Below are positions 47,786-63,491 of a stretch of 64,000 nt of DNA, piece after piece. How positions within the stretch are numbered: position 1 is the first letter of the stretch; each line of letters begins with the position of its first letter. The position numbers and the translations under genes are program-made. The stretch comes from Rutidosis leptorrhynchoides (Eukaryota; Streptophyta; Magnoliopsida; Asterales; Asteraceae), in the NCBI RefSeq assembly GCF_046630445.1, contig NC_092335.1:494001-558000 (forward strand). The letters run 5' to 3'. The notes under the pieces are model-generated. The model had not been told where the DNA came from and did no database searches. It saw only the letters and a list, made by a program, of their open reading frames with translations.

Positions 47786-48515
47786 CCTGATCTATAGTTG
47801 TGTCCTCAAAACGAGACATAACTTATACAAGGTTGGATGTTTTGAATCTGTTGCAAGTCAGTGATCTCCATGGAAATTTGAGTTCTGCTGTAGTTGTGGA
47901 TTGAAGACGGTAGGCAGAGGCAGTAAAGTGATTGGCTTCAAATTTAGTAGCAGGATTTGATAGTGTGAAAGGATTTGACGATACGTTTGTCGTTAACTAT
48001 TATTTCTTGAAAAGTTATACGCATTATTGACACTTTTTTGGGTTATATAAATATTAGTATTACATTTAACTTGCAATTTTCATCGTATCTCTAACATTGA
48101 TATTTTGTTTCGACAAACACATAGTATCCACGAAATATTACAAAATAAACACTTATAACTATTATTTATCTCATATTCAATTTGATTTTTCTCACGGAAG
48201 TTGTTCAGTAAATGTAATTTATAATATAAACATCTTATAACTTTAATTTAAAACATAAATTTTATTTTTATAGCCCCGCAAATTCGCGGGTTCTAAACTA
48301 GTTTTCTAATAAAATCCTCAAATAAATACCTACATAAAACTTGTGCAATGCATCATATAGAGTATTTTAGGTATTTTAAGTGGATCTATAAATTAGATGA
48401 GTGAATATATCATCATTCAAAAAATATTATTCACCGTTGCACCGCGGAGAAAGGAAATGGCGTGAAAGGAAAATCTGGAGATTTGGTGTTTCTGAGTTTA
48501 AGTTTAGAAAGGAAG
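47786..48515. other. Flanking DNA between E5 and E6, with a Helitron-like 3' end
   Basis: No gene. The E5 target duplication would be CCTGA (47786-47790). At 48275-48290 CCCGC-AAATTC-GCGGG forms a hairpin, followed 7 bases later by CTAG (48298-48301) and then T, the layout of a Helitron 3' end. The 5' end was not found; E5 may have inserted into the Helitron. Confidence 0.5.
48511..48515. repeat. E6 target site duplication, left (GGAAG)
   Basis: Pairs exactly with 57098-57102. Confidence 0.95.
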
Positions 48516-50284
48516 TGTGACGATCGCTCCAAATTCATATGGACAATACGTCATTCATTGATTTCATTGCGAGGTATTTGACCTCTATATGATACGTTTT
48601 GTAAACATTGCATTCTTTTGAAAAGGCACACCATAAATGCATATTTAAATCAAAGGTTTTCGACATCTGATGATTTCTACATATAGACAATCATCGTAAT
48701 ATAATAGTTTACAATGATACTTCCGTTGACAATGCAGTCAAAATAAGATACATGGTGATGATTTGGTGAATGCAACGTTTCCTTGAAAAGTATGTCATGT
48801 AAGACTCCATGCACATAGCTTGTCTAACATATAAGCAAACAGCGGAAGACGTCTAGGAAACCTGAGAATAAACATGCTAACAAGTGTCAACACAAAGGTT
48901 GGTGAGTTCATAGTTTTAGTGTTTCGTATAATCTGTATATAAAAGTGGATCACAAGATTTCAGTTTTTCATTCAGAAACGTTTATCAAAATATTCTACGA
49001 AATTGAGCACCCTGGTAACTAAACTTAACGTATATATAATTTATACCCTTTGTATATTCATATTAATAATACACGCAAACCAACGTGTACGCTTCTCAAA
49101 TAGCATATGTCCGTTAAAAGGCTAGTACTCTAGCTCGGACGAGGATATCAAGCCCTATGGATCCATATACTACTACTCGTGCCCACCAGTTCTTATAACC
49201 GGCAGTTACTAGTTACCAAAGCTAAGGGATTTTCGGTTCAAACTCAGTATAGAATTTAGTATGTACTTATGTCCATTGTTTTTAAAATAAAGTGCATGTA
49301 TTCTCAGCCCAAAAATATAGATTGCAAAAGCAATTAAAAAGGGAGCAAATGAAACTCACGCATATAAATATTGTAAAATAGTTAATAAAGCATTTGCATG
49401 TATTCTTAGCCCAAAAATGTATATAAAAAGGGAATAATGAAACTCACCTTAGCAGCATATAAAGTCGTTCACCAAAATGTGACTGAAACTCGGATTACTA
49501 AATAATCGTAGATCTCAACCTAGAGAACATATGTTGGTCAATAATTGTCTATCAAGCTAGGTCAGGTCATAGTGTATAACAATCCTAATGCTCGAGATCG
49601 ACATACAAAAGTTATCCAAAGTCGTTTCAAAAAGTCAATTTTGATAATAATTCAACAAAACGAGACGTGCCTTATATATGGATTCATTTACTTGGCTGGT
49701 AATATTCAAAAATCCAATTTATCATTCTTACAAACAAGTTTCAAAAGCAATTTCAATCAATGTCAATCATAATTCAGTTGATCATATCTTTTAATTCGTT
49801 CACCGAAATTACGCGATTTCTAAATGAAAAGTTATTGATTTTTCGCCAGCTTTCCAAAAACATGCATATCATATACCTTTTATCAGTAATATATGTATTT
49901 ACTTCGTGATTCATCATAACTGTTTAACGACAAAATTTAGCATACAAGCATGCATAAATATATATACTCGAGCACTAGACATGGATACACAATTAATGTA
50001 TAAAAGATAAAATATGAGTGCTTACATATCAATATTGAGATTCAATATTGTAGGAAAGTACGTAGACGCAACAGAGATGATAAACACTAGGTTTGTCTTG
50101 CGAATAATACCCATGAATATTACCCATAACTTCCATAGTTATAACCCATAATTTCCTTAGCTCTATCCCGTTTGAAAACCCATTTTGAAAGTGACACGCT
50201 CATGACCTCGTCGTAGTATTTTATGTATAAATAATAATAATACTAATACTACTAATAATGATAAGATTAATAATAATATTAATC

Positions 50285-50347
<63 letters not shown>

Positions 50348-50788
50348 TATAATTTAAATATATACTGAGTAAAATGATTGAAGAAAAATAATTGAACGAA
50401 ATCGAGTTTTTATAGTATGTGGCCTGCTACAGTACCCCATACGATCGCATGAGTTTTCAGTATTTTTTCCATGCGATCGCATGGCTGCCTTATCCGTTTT
50501 TGTTTGCTAGTTCGTCGACTTCAAATAGTGTTACTGTAGCAAATAGTGTTACTGTAGTAAATAGTGTTTTACTGTAAGAAAGTCATTTTTACTTGTACAT
50601 ATATATATATATATATACATACATATAATTGTTCATGAATCGTCAAGAACAACCGAAAGGTATTTGAATATATGAAAGTAGTTCAAAAATTTTGAGATTC
50701 AGTTTTACAGACTTTGCTTATCGCTTCAGAAATGTTGATCATACAAAGATTAAGTTTAAATTTGATCAGAAATTTCCAGGTCATCACA
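48516..50788 (-). repeat. E6 3' LTR (left copy)
   Basis: 2273 bp. Contains the palindrome-TATA module, an (AAT)n array (about 50228-50346) and a candidate intron (minus, 49447 to 48862, 586 nt). Three copies of a unit with AAATAGTGTT and ACTGTA stand at about 50524-50578. Confidence 0.94.
50407..50483 (-). promoter_or_regulatory. E6 LTR promoter: paired palindromes and TATA box (left copy)
   Basis: On the minus strand: CATGCGATCGCATG (50483-50470), then a second core (50451-50438, one substitution), 32 bp apart, then 23 bp, then TATAAAAA (50414-50407). Same order and spacing as E2. Confidence 0.75.
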
Positions 50789-50825
50789 GTACCTACCCGT
50801 TAAAGAAATTTCGTCCCGAAATTTG
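50789..50825 (-). other. E6 polypurine tract and pre-LTR palindrome
   Basis: Minus strand: AAATTTCGGGACGAAATTT, then TTTAACGGGTAGGTAC ending at the LTR. The TTAACGGGTAGGTACT match to E4 is exact. Confidence 0.82.
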
Positions 50826-53800
50826 AGTGAGGTCGTCATGGCTAACAATAAAAATGTTTTCATGACGTATATGAGTCGATAAATAGAGTTTTATCACCGT
50901 TGAATAATATGGATAAAGCAATCCAATTACTCGAAGCGTATGAGAGAAGTTATCGTAATCGAGTGAAATGGAGAATAGAGATGCGTCTTATCTCTTGACG
51001 TAGTAACGATTGATTTATGGAATTTAAGGAATAGAAAATCTTCATAATCTAAATAAGATTTGATTCTTCGAATTTTAAGGAAATTAAGATTTCCTTTGAT
51101 TAAATGCGTAATCTGCCTCGATTGCTATGTCTGATATTTTGATATAAATTAACCACTTCCGTTTTATTTATTTTCACCACTCCTATAATCTTCTTTATTA
51201 TTTCATACATCCCAATAGATTGTGAAAATGCTTAATCCAGTTCTGATTCTTGATATTTTCCTGGCTATCGTATCCTTCATTCTTCTTTTTCATCTGCCAC
51301 CAGAGGAAGTTATTTTCTTCTACTATTACCTTGGAGTTATAGTGTTTTTCATTCTCCCGTGTCTTTATATTGCTATACGCATTGATATACACGGTTTGTA
51401 ATTTCGGGGTTGTAATCGGGCTTTATATTCTCCATTATATTTCGGAGCTTCATGCTTTCGTTTTCTCTTCCCGACCTTAAGTCAAGCGGATAATGGTCCA
51501 GAATTCATAGGTATGAAGTTTCAGATGAACATAACTAATGTTCTAAGAAAGAAATGGTAATAGTACAATCTGACTTGTCAAATTACCAGAATACCTCGAA
51601 AAAGACCGAATCATTAAGAAAATATTTTCTTGATATTTTTAGAGATTATATAGAATGAAAGAGTTATGTAACATGGTTCATGATGAGGGTATGATCTGTG
51701 AACCTTTATCACGTTCCATTAGAAACTCAGCATGACTTACTGTAATATAATCACGTTGATCAAGTGTCATTATATTATAATAACTCATGCTTCAATTCCC
51801 AACATTACTTCAAAACATCCATTTTTCTAATTTTTCAGATTTTAGAAACTAAAATAGTTTCTTTTATGATGTAACACAGATAGTGCGGAGATGAATGATT
51901 TCAGATAATAATGGTAATGAAAATATCTTCAGAAATATGAACGATATTTATAATGGGAGATAGGATGATATCTTAGAATATTTAAGATAAGATGATGATG
52001 AATAATATTGTCCGCAAATGTTTTAGAGTAAGGAGCAAGGTATTCGCTAATGATTTCAGCAGACACTGAATCATTTGGATTCTTTGAAGGCAGTTTTAAT
52101 CTTTGTGATTTGTCCACAGCCTCCTTCATAGTTTGTTCAATCTGTTTTTCAGTTCCAAACCTTCTCTTTTTCTCAGCTTTACCACCATACTATTCTTTAT
52201 CATCAAACTTTTGACTGTTAAGGTCGTTTACAGTTTTTGCTGCTTCTTCAGCATTTTTTTCCAATATTCGGAGAACTAGTTTCATAGTTTGGGGTGTTTT
52301 TCAGAAACTTCATATTCGAAGTATGTAAGTCTAGAAGATAGATGTTATCTATATATAACTGTTGTCGTATAAAATGCTGCGAGATTCAAAATACTGATTG
52401 CTAATTCCCAATAATTCGTATGGCAATTTTCGTTACAAGATGCAAATGAGTAAATGATAGGGTTTCAATGAGTATTATGATTTTTCGGAAGGTCAAAGAT
52501 CAATGAAGTTGTTGGTAAATTTACTGCTAATGTGGTGGAACATGAAAGGTTTCCCAGTAACAAGAACGTATATATCAAAGTCACAATAAGGCTAATATGA
52601 AAAGTCGAAGTTGGTTGGAAGTGTGATAAAACTGGATACTTTGAAAAGGAATTGCAAGGTTATTTTTGGTAAAAACAATGCTAAAGGATCTTGCATAGTT
52701 TTGAAGTCAAAGTATAGCTTTGAAAGATGTAGAGATCTAAGAATGATGTCACCGGTTCAGAGTTATGGCTTGGATTCTGATCCGTCGATATCAGAATATG
52801 TGATTGAATTTGTATGAAATGATTGTGTATCATTGTGAAGATAGTGAGTATAGTTAATGATTTTTGAATCAAAATTGAAGAATGTACAGTGTAACATATT
52901 AATTGTGAACTTAAATATTTCTCGAGTAGTACCTACCCGTTAAAGATTTCACAATTAATACTTTATACAAAAGAATTTTTATTACCGTCTTTATGAAAAT
53001 ATATGTATGTATATTTTTTTTCAAATCTAATACAGATTTAATGAGTTAATATCATATTAAGCTCATTTGATTTTCGACTTGACTTAGAAATGATTAATCT
53101 CTAAAACATTAAAGATTACATAATCTTTGCGGAGTATTTCGCTAATGTAATCAATACTTCATTATTTATTCTTATTTCTCGGTGAAGGATGTTGATGCTT
53201 GTGGAATCTTTGTGAACCTTACAAGGCACAGATGATATTTTCTGAAAAGTTTCGAGTACATCGAAAATAAAAATATAAAATCAATTATGTAATTGAATAA
53301 TACACTTGGTTTATTATGAAATGGAATTCATTAAGTTGAAACAGAGATTGTAGTTAACAATGGTTAAGTTGTTAAGGAAGGATGTACATCATTGCATATT
53401 AGTAATATGAACTAACCGAGTAGTATTTACCCTTTTTCAATTCACACTTAATAGCTTAGTACGAAAAGATTTATGATGGTTTTAAAATATATATAAGATA
53501 TACATTTAAATTCTTCAGAGGGAATGAGTTAATATTTCATAACTCGTTGATACAAATATACGCGTTGTTGACTTGTAATAATATCCACGATGCTTTCTTG
53601 AACTGGTGGAGCTTGTGATGTTAGAGGTGCTGATGATTCTAATGATGTTGACAGCACTGACTGTGCTGGTGAGGCTAAGGGTACTATTGATGCTGTTGGT
53701 AAAACAAGTCTAGCTTGTACCTTACTCATCATTCTTGTCAGGGTTTCTATTCTTCCTTCTATTCATCTGATTTACGGTTAGAACTGGGATAAATAATCTC

Positions 53801-54020
53801 TAAGATTTTAGAGATTACATAATCGCCGTAGAATATTTCTTCGATGAAGTTATGAATCAATACTTCATCATTTATTGTTGTTGGCACTCCTTGGTATCTA
53901 CGGTGCGTATGATGTTGATATCCGAAGTACATTTTTTAGATGTGATATTGAGGTGTGGGATGCGGATGTGGTTGTTGGTGGTGGTAATGGTACTGTTGTT
54001 GTTGATGATGGTGGTACTGG
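50826..54020 (-). other. E6 interior, mostly non-coding
   Basis: No gag or pol similarity seen on either strand. TTAACGGGTAGGTACTACTCG (minus) recurs near 52925-52943, with a weaker copy near 53415-53432. A minus-strand frame at 53732-53529 (67 codons, Ala/Ser/Pro/Gln-rich) may be a remnant of a low-complexity protein. Confidence 0.65.
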
Positions 54021-54467
54021 TTATACTGCTGGTGCTGCTGCTGGTGTTTGTAACCTTCGCACCATATTCTCCAAAGCCACTACCCGAGCGCGAAGCTCGT
54101 TGACTTCTTCTATTATACCGGGATGATCGGTGGTTCGGACGAGCGAACGAATAAGATTTAGGATGTGAGATAGTATATAATCATGACTAGATACTCTGGA
54201 AATGAGAGAGAAAATGGTATTACGAACAGGTTCACCGGTAAGTGCTTCAGGTTCTTAGCCAAGAGGGCAATGTTGTGGATGGAAGGGATCGCCTTCTTCT
54301 TGTCTCCAATGACTAAGTAAGCTACGAACCCATCCCCAGTTCATCCAGAATAGATGATGGCTAATTGGTTGATCCATTCCGGTTACACTGTCTTCGGAGT
54401 TCAGGTGAATATCCATATCGGAATAGCTGTCGGAATTTAAGGAATTTGAACTAGATACGTGATCCAT
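54021..54467 (-). pseudogene. E6 coiled-coil-like ORF with one nonsense codon
   Basis: ATG at 54467 opens a Ser/Asp-rich N-terminus. TAA at 54257-54255 interrupts it, and the same frame stays open to TAA at 54023-54021 (149 codons in all, counting both stops). The second half has a leucine-rich helical stretch (EEVNELRARVVALENMVRRL) typical of a short coiled coil. It is the first frame after the primer site, the place where E4 keeps its extra ORFs. The family is not recognised by me. Downstream minus-strand sequence encodes CAA/CAC-rich runs. Confidence 0.5.
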
Positions 54468-54838
54468 CTTGTATAATCGGGGAATTGATTTTTGATATGA
54501 ATTAGATTATAGAATTTAGTTTGGTATTTTTCAATACATAATTTACATATGTATATATAATACCAAATTCCATAAATCACGGAGAAATTTTCGGAAGATG
54601 TCAGGAAAAGTTTACAGTAACAGATACGCTAAGATATGAATTTTGTCTATACACTATTCATGCAATCAATGCAGTAAAAGGTGTCTAGACTTAAGAATGA
54701 TAATCATGTAATTTTCGACAAAAAATGATAAGCAAAACTTTTGACATGCAGACACGGTCGAAGTCCAGACTTACTAATGCATCCTAACAACTATCAGTTA
54801 GACACACTCATGCAAGACCTGGTTCGCTAGGACCAACG

Positions 54839-54850
54839 CTCTGATACCAA
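54839..54850 (-). other. E6 primer binding site (Met type)
   Basis: Minus strand TGGTATCAGAGC next to the 5' LTR end. Confidence 0.9.
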
Positions 54851-54851
54851 C

Positions 54852-56626
54852 TGTGACGATCGCTCCAAATCCATAAGGATGAACACGTCATTCATCGATT
54901 TCATTGCGAGGTATTTGACCTTTATATGATACGTTTTGTAAACGTTGCATTCTTTTGAAAAGGCACACCATAAATGAATATTTAAATCAAAGGTTTTCGA
55001 CATCTGATGATTTCTACATATAGACAATCACCGTAAATAATAGTTTACAATAGTACTTCCGTTGACAATGCAGTCAAAATAAGATACATGGTGATGATTT
55101 GGTGAATGCAACGTTTCCTTGAAAAGTATGTCATGTAAGACTCCATGCACATAGCTTGTCTAACATATAAGCAAACAGCGGAAGACTTCTAGGAAACCTG
55201 AGAATAAACATGCTAACAAGTGTCAACACAAAGGTTGGTGAGTTCATAGTTTTAGTGTTTCGTATAATCTGTATATAAAAGTGGATCACAAGATTTCAGT
55301 TTTTCATCCAGAAACGTTTATCAAAATATTCTACGAAATTGAGCACCCTGGTAACTAAACTTAACGTATATATAATTTATACCCTTTGTATATTCATATT
55401 AATAATACACGCAAACCAACGTGTACGCTTCTCAAATAGCATACGTCCGTTAAAAGGCTAGTGCTCTAGCTCGGACGGGGATATCAAGCCCTATGGATCC
55501 ATATACTACTACTAGCGCCCACCAGTTCTTATAACCGGCAGTTACTAGTTACCAAAGCTAAGGGATTTTCGGTTCAAACTCAGTATAGAATTTAGTATGT
55601 ACTTATGTCCATTGTTTTTAAAATAAAGTGCATGTATTCTCAGCCCAAAAATATAGATTGCAAAAGCAATTAAAAAGGGAGCAAATGAAACTCACGCATA
55701 TAAATATTGTAAAATAGTTAATAAAGCATTTGCATGTATTCTCAGCCCAAAAATGTATATAAAAAGGGAATAATGAAACTCACCTTAGCAGCATATAAAG
55801 TCGTTCACCAAAATGTGACTGAAACTCGGATTACCAAATAATCGTAGATCTCAACCTAGAGAACATATGTTGGTCAATAATTGTCTATCAAGCTAGGTCA
55901 GGTCATAGTGTATAACAATCCTAATGCTCGAGATCGACATACAAAAGTTATCCAAAGTCGTTTCAAAAAGTTAATTTTGACAATAATTCAACAAAACGAG
56001 ACGTGCCTTATATATGGATTCATTTACTTGGCTGGTAATATTCAAAAATCCAATTTATCATTCTTACAAACAAGTTTCAAAAGCAATTTCAATCAATGTC
56101 AATCATAATTCAGTTGATCATATCTTTTAATTCGTTCACCGAAATTACGCGATTTCTAAATGAAAAGTTATTGATTTTTCGCCAGCTTTCCAAAAACATG
56201 CATATCATATACCTTTTATCAGTAATATATGTATTTACTTCGTGATTCATCATAACTGTTTAACGACAAAATTTAGCATACAAGCATGCATAAATATATA
56301 TACTCGAGCACTAGACATGGATACACAATTAATGTATAAAAGATAAAATATGAGTGCTTACGTATCAATATTGAGATTCAATATTGTAGGAAAGTACGTA
56401 GACGCAACAGAGATGATAAACACTAGGTTTGTCTTGCGAATAATACCCATGAATATTACCCATAACTTCCATAGTTATAACCCATAATTTCCTTAGCTCT
56501 ATCCCGTTTGAAAACCCATTTTGAAAGTGACACGCTCATGACCTCGTCGTAGTATTTTATGTATAAATAATAATAATAATAATACTAATACTACTAATAA
56601 TGATAAGATTAATAATAATATTAATC

Positions 56627-56665
<39 letters not shown>

Positions 56666-57097
56666 TATAATTTAAATATATACTGAGTAAAATGATTGAA
56701 GAAAAATAATTGAACGAAATCGAGTTTTTATAGTATGTGACCTGCTACAGTACCCCATGCGATCGCATGAGTTTTCAGTGTTTTTGCCATGCGATCGCAT
56801 GGCCGCCTTATCCGTTTTTGTTTGCTAGTTCGTCGACATCAAATAGTGTTTACTGTAGCAAATAGTGTTACTGTAGCAAATAGTGTTTTACTGTAGGAAA
56901 GTCGTTTTTACTTGTACATATATATATATACATACATATAATTGTTCATGAATCGTCGAGAACAACCGAAAGGTATTTGAATATATGAAATTCAAAAATT
57001 TTGAGATTCAGTTTTACAGACTTTGCTTATCGCGTCAGAAATGTTGATCATACAAAGATTAAGTTTAAATTTGATCAGAAATTTCCGGGTCATCACA
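54852..57097 (-). repeat. E6 5' LTR (right copy)
   Basis: 2246 bp. Module copy: cores at 56801-56788 and 56769-56756, TATAAAAA at 56732-56725, spacings 32 and 23 again. Shorter (AAT)n array at about 56565-56665. Candidate intron minus 55783 to 55198 (586 nt). Confidence 0.94.
56725..56801 (-). promoter_or_regulatory. E6 LTR promoter: paired palindromes and TATA box (right copy)
   Basis: Both palindrome cores are perfect CATGCGATCGCATG in this copy. This is the promoter that would drive E6. Confidence 0.75.
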
Positions 57098-57102
57098 GGA
57101 AG
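57098..57102. repeat. E6 target site duplication, right (GGAAG)
   Basis: Pairs with 48511-48515. Confidence 0.95.
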
Positions 57103-57215
57103 GAAATGAAATTAAGTGAAAAGATTATTCAGTGTAATGTTTTCTTTAAAGCCTCATTTAAATTGGAAGGATTCTCTTCCTTTCTTTTCATTTAATTTCA
57201 TTTCTTTCCCAAACA
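57103..57215. repeat. Probable small MITE hit by E6
   Basis: GGAAGGAAATGAAATTAAGTG at the E6 junction is inverted near 57170-57212 (CTTTTCATTTAATTTCATTTC). The two arms lie about 110 bp apart once E6 is removed, and the left arm begins before 48511. Confidence 0.4.
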
Positions 57216-57313
57216 ATTTATGTAACAGACCGTCTGTTCATTATTTGTATTATAAAAAAATGAAATGAGATAGGAATGAACGAGAGAAAAGTGGAATCCT
57301 TTAAAAATGGGGA

Positions 57314-57773
57314 GTGAATCGTACAACCCTAGAAATTATCGGTACACCACTAACTATGCTTTAGAGAGTTGTACTGTACAACACCATATTGCATATTTAG
57401 GGTGTGTTTGAACGAAATTAGTTGGAGTTTGAGCTTGTTAGGGGAACTGGAGCTTATGGGTTAGAGCTGGAGCAAGAGCTTATTATAAAAGTTAGTAACT
57501 AGAGCTTATTATCTTTTAGAAGTGCTTGATAAACTAGATGAAGCTTATTTTTCAGTTCATAAGCTCTACATTTTTCATAAGCTACTATAAGTAACTTATT
57601 TTTTAAGGGCTTATGATTTTTATTAGGTCTACTTTTTATGTCTACCAAATAAAGCTTATTACTTGGAGCTTATTAAAATCATAAGCTCAAGCTCCTACAA
57701 GCTCTCATAAGCTAGTGCGTAAAACACAAACTTAGTGGTGTATGGATAATTTTAGTGGTGTACGAATCATCAC
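57314..57773. mobile_element. Nested foldback MITEs upstream of BIN4
   Basis: Outer arms: GTGAATCGTACA...ATCGGTACACCACTAA (57314-57352) and an inverted counterpart (about 57732-57773, TTAGTGGTGTA...GTACGAATCATCAC). An inner element (57401-57731) has ends GGTGTGTTTGAACG / CGTAAAACACAAAC and many AGCTTAT / ATAAGCT words in both directions, like hAT-type MITEs. TTAG flanks it on both sides; no 8-bp duplication was seen. Confidence 0.55.
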
Positions 57774-58336
57774 ATTTTGAAATGGGAGTAGAGTTGTATG
57801 TACATATATGGAGTATTATAGTGTAGATTTTGGTGTGTTCTTGTATAATGTTCGTTAGGCGATCTTTTCAACATAAACTCTGTATTCGTAGCGGTTAATT
57901 TATATAATGCTTGCGTTAAAGAAAATGATTTTGCTACAATGTGCCACCATGACATATGATAAGATGCATTGATGATGGTAATTGTTTCCTTAAATAAATT
58001 AAATGATATTCAATAATGTTGAAAGATGACAAAATAAAATGTGTATTTAATATTATTTTGTCTTTACAGGGCAAGTTTTGAGTTAATAAATGTTTTTTAA
58101 CATGTATCATATGGCACATGTTTAAAAAAAAAAAATTGTAAAAATTAGAACACAATTTTCACCCATTTCATTTTATTTTGTTTTTTTTTTTTTACCCAAA
58201 TGTATAACTCGGAACAAAGCGTAAATTCTCAAACCCCAACTGTTGTCACCTGGGTTTTCTATCATTAGGGTTTACAGTGGGTAGCTGGTGAGTGATTGGA
58301 GTTAGGGTTTTGGCATCGATCCACAATAAAGTAAAG
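57774..58336 (+). promoter_or_regulatory. BIN4 upstream region with telo-box motifs
   Basis: TTAGGGTTT occurs at 58265 and 58302, the telo-box core often found near starts of plant genes expressed in dividing cells. The second is 35 bp before the ATG, probably in the 5' UTR. No clear TATA box. Confidence 0.45.
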
Positions 58337-62001
<3,665 letters not shown>

Positions 62002-62440
62002 GTGATGCAACTACAAAAATGTCCAGGATGCTGTTATAAATTTCTTTTAATCAGTTTTCCCAGTCCTGGTGGCTTAGGTTTACACAGAGAAGAGACACTG
62101 TAGCAGTAGTAGTAGATTGTGTAGGAGAGTGTTGCTATGATGATTTGTGGCGACTTGTGTGATAATGAAACTCAAGGCGCTTTTATATACATTGTTCATA
62201 GCTTGTGGTTTCGTCTACTTATTTTCCATTCCTTGGATTCATCTGTCACCCTTGTAAAAACCTAGATTAATACGGAGTACCATATTAATCTTTTTTAGAA
62301 GCACGCCAATTAGTTTATTCATAATCATCTAATTAATCGGTGACCGGTTTGTAATCAAATTTAGTACATCAAAGTCGGATTTCTCTTTATGAAATAAAAA
62401 GCCCTCTTTATGCTCTCAAAGACCAACACAAGCTTTTACA
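62002..62440 (+). other. BIN4 3' UTR and downstream spacer
   Basis: No gene. A possible polyadenylation signal AATAAA lies at about 62393, rather far from the stop; nearer signals are weak. Confidence 0.5.
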
Positions 62441-62442
62441 GA

Positions 62443-63491
62443 AGTGATCGCTACGCTCATTTGGACAACCTCTAATAGCAAGAGTCCAACCTTTGTTGCA
62501 TTGGTTCGAGTTCACACGCCTTCTATTTTGTATATATGATAGGTTAATTTGTTTTAAGTCATTGTTGGTGAATATTTTCAAATTTGTTGAGGTCGACCTC
62601 CCAAAAGAATCTCTGGCTCACATTGTCCTTGGAAAATCCCTGGAAGATGGGCTATTGTTGTGCCCGTGCTATCGGCAAAATGCGAAAAGAAGTGCTTAAT
62701 AGCATGGAGGTTTACTCGGAAGCACAATGTCGACTTTGAATGTGTTTGGCGGGGTAAAAAATGGTCATCAAAAGAAGAAGTCTGGGTGGAATGGTTCATT
62801 GTTTCTTAGTGACAAAGGAGATGATATTCTTATCGGGTCTATCGAGAAGACGACGACGACTAAGGTTGATTTTCTGGTTGGGCATAACTCGGTTCCGATT
62901 TCACTTGTTGGTATAGGATCGGGATCTTCCCAAGACGATCATGGTTCATCTTTCTCTTCTTTCGATTATAAGTCAAGGATGGGAAACACGGTCAAGTTCT
63001 TTATCAAGCCGGACATGAGGGGCAAGAAGGCGTCCAAGGCGGCGAGCAATCTCGGTAAACGATTTGGTTTCGTATTTTGTTTATAGTTTTTTGCAGGGCT
63101 TTCTCGGTAGTATTCTCGGTTTAATCGTATTTGGTTGGTTTCATGTTGGTTTTAGGTGTTTTCTAGTCGTAGCTTGTGTTATTAGTCGGTTTGGTTGTTT
63201 GTAGTTGTTAGTTGTACTGTATTGCTAGGTTATTTTTTTGTTGAGTTAGTCGGTTTGGTTCAATTGGTTGTGTATGGATCGCTTCGCCCCTAGTTTAGCT
63301 CGGTGGATTGTTCCAGTTGTGAGGCTTGCTCTTGTTGCTTTTTAAGGTGTATAGTATATAGTGATCCCGGGTGGTCTGTATTCTAGTTTTTGCAGGGCTT
63401 TTTCACATGAAAGTCCTAACTTCTATATAATGTTTATAGCTTTTGGCCAAAAATAAAAAGAAAAAAAAGAAAAAAAAAAAAAAAAAAAAAA
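62443..63491 (+). pseudogene. Possible LINE-derived or retrocopy fragment ending in poly(A)
   Basis: Open frames at 62493-62699 and 62727-63086 are followed by about 400 bp of GT-rich, non-coding sequence and an A-rich tail (63450-63491). The second frame is GC-richer than the surroundings and ends in GKRFGFV, the pattern of an RNA-recognition motif found near the start of some plant LINE ORFs. No RT is present. A duplicated GTTTTTTGCAGGGCTTT-type stretch (63089 and 63391) is seen. Assignment is tentative. Confidence 0.35.

Larger units (their letters stand above)
48516..57097 (-). mobile_element. E6: non-autonomous chromovirus-like element, minus strand
   Basis: LTRs at 48516-50788 and 54852-57097 read TGTGATGACC...GATCGTCACA on the minus strand. 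A Met-type primer site and a purine tract sit at the proper inner edges, and GGAAG flanks it. The 4.06-kb interior has no Gag core, RT or integrase. LTR ends resemble E4. The LTRs differ visibly (length 2273 and 2246 bp). Confidence 0.94.

Noticed and set aside
50228-50346. Regular repeats as a CRISPR-like array
   Set aside because: Simple (AAT)n microsatellite in a plant LTR, with no spacers.
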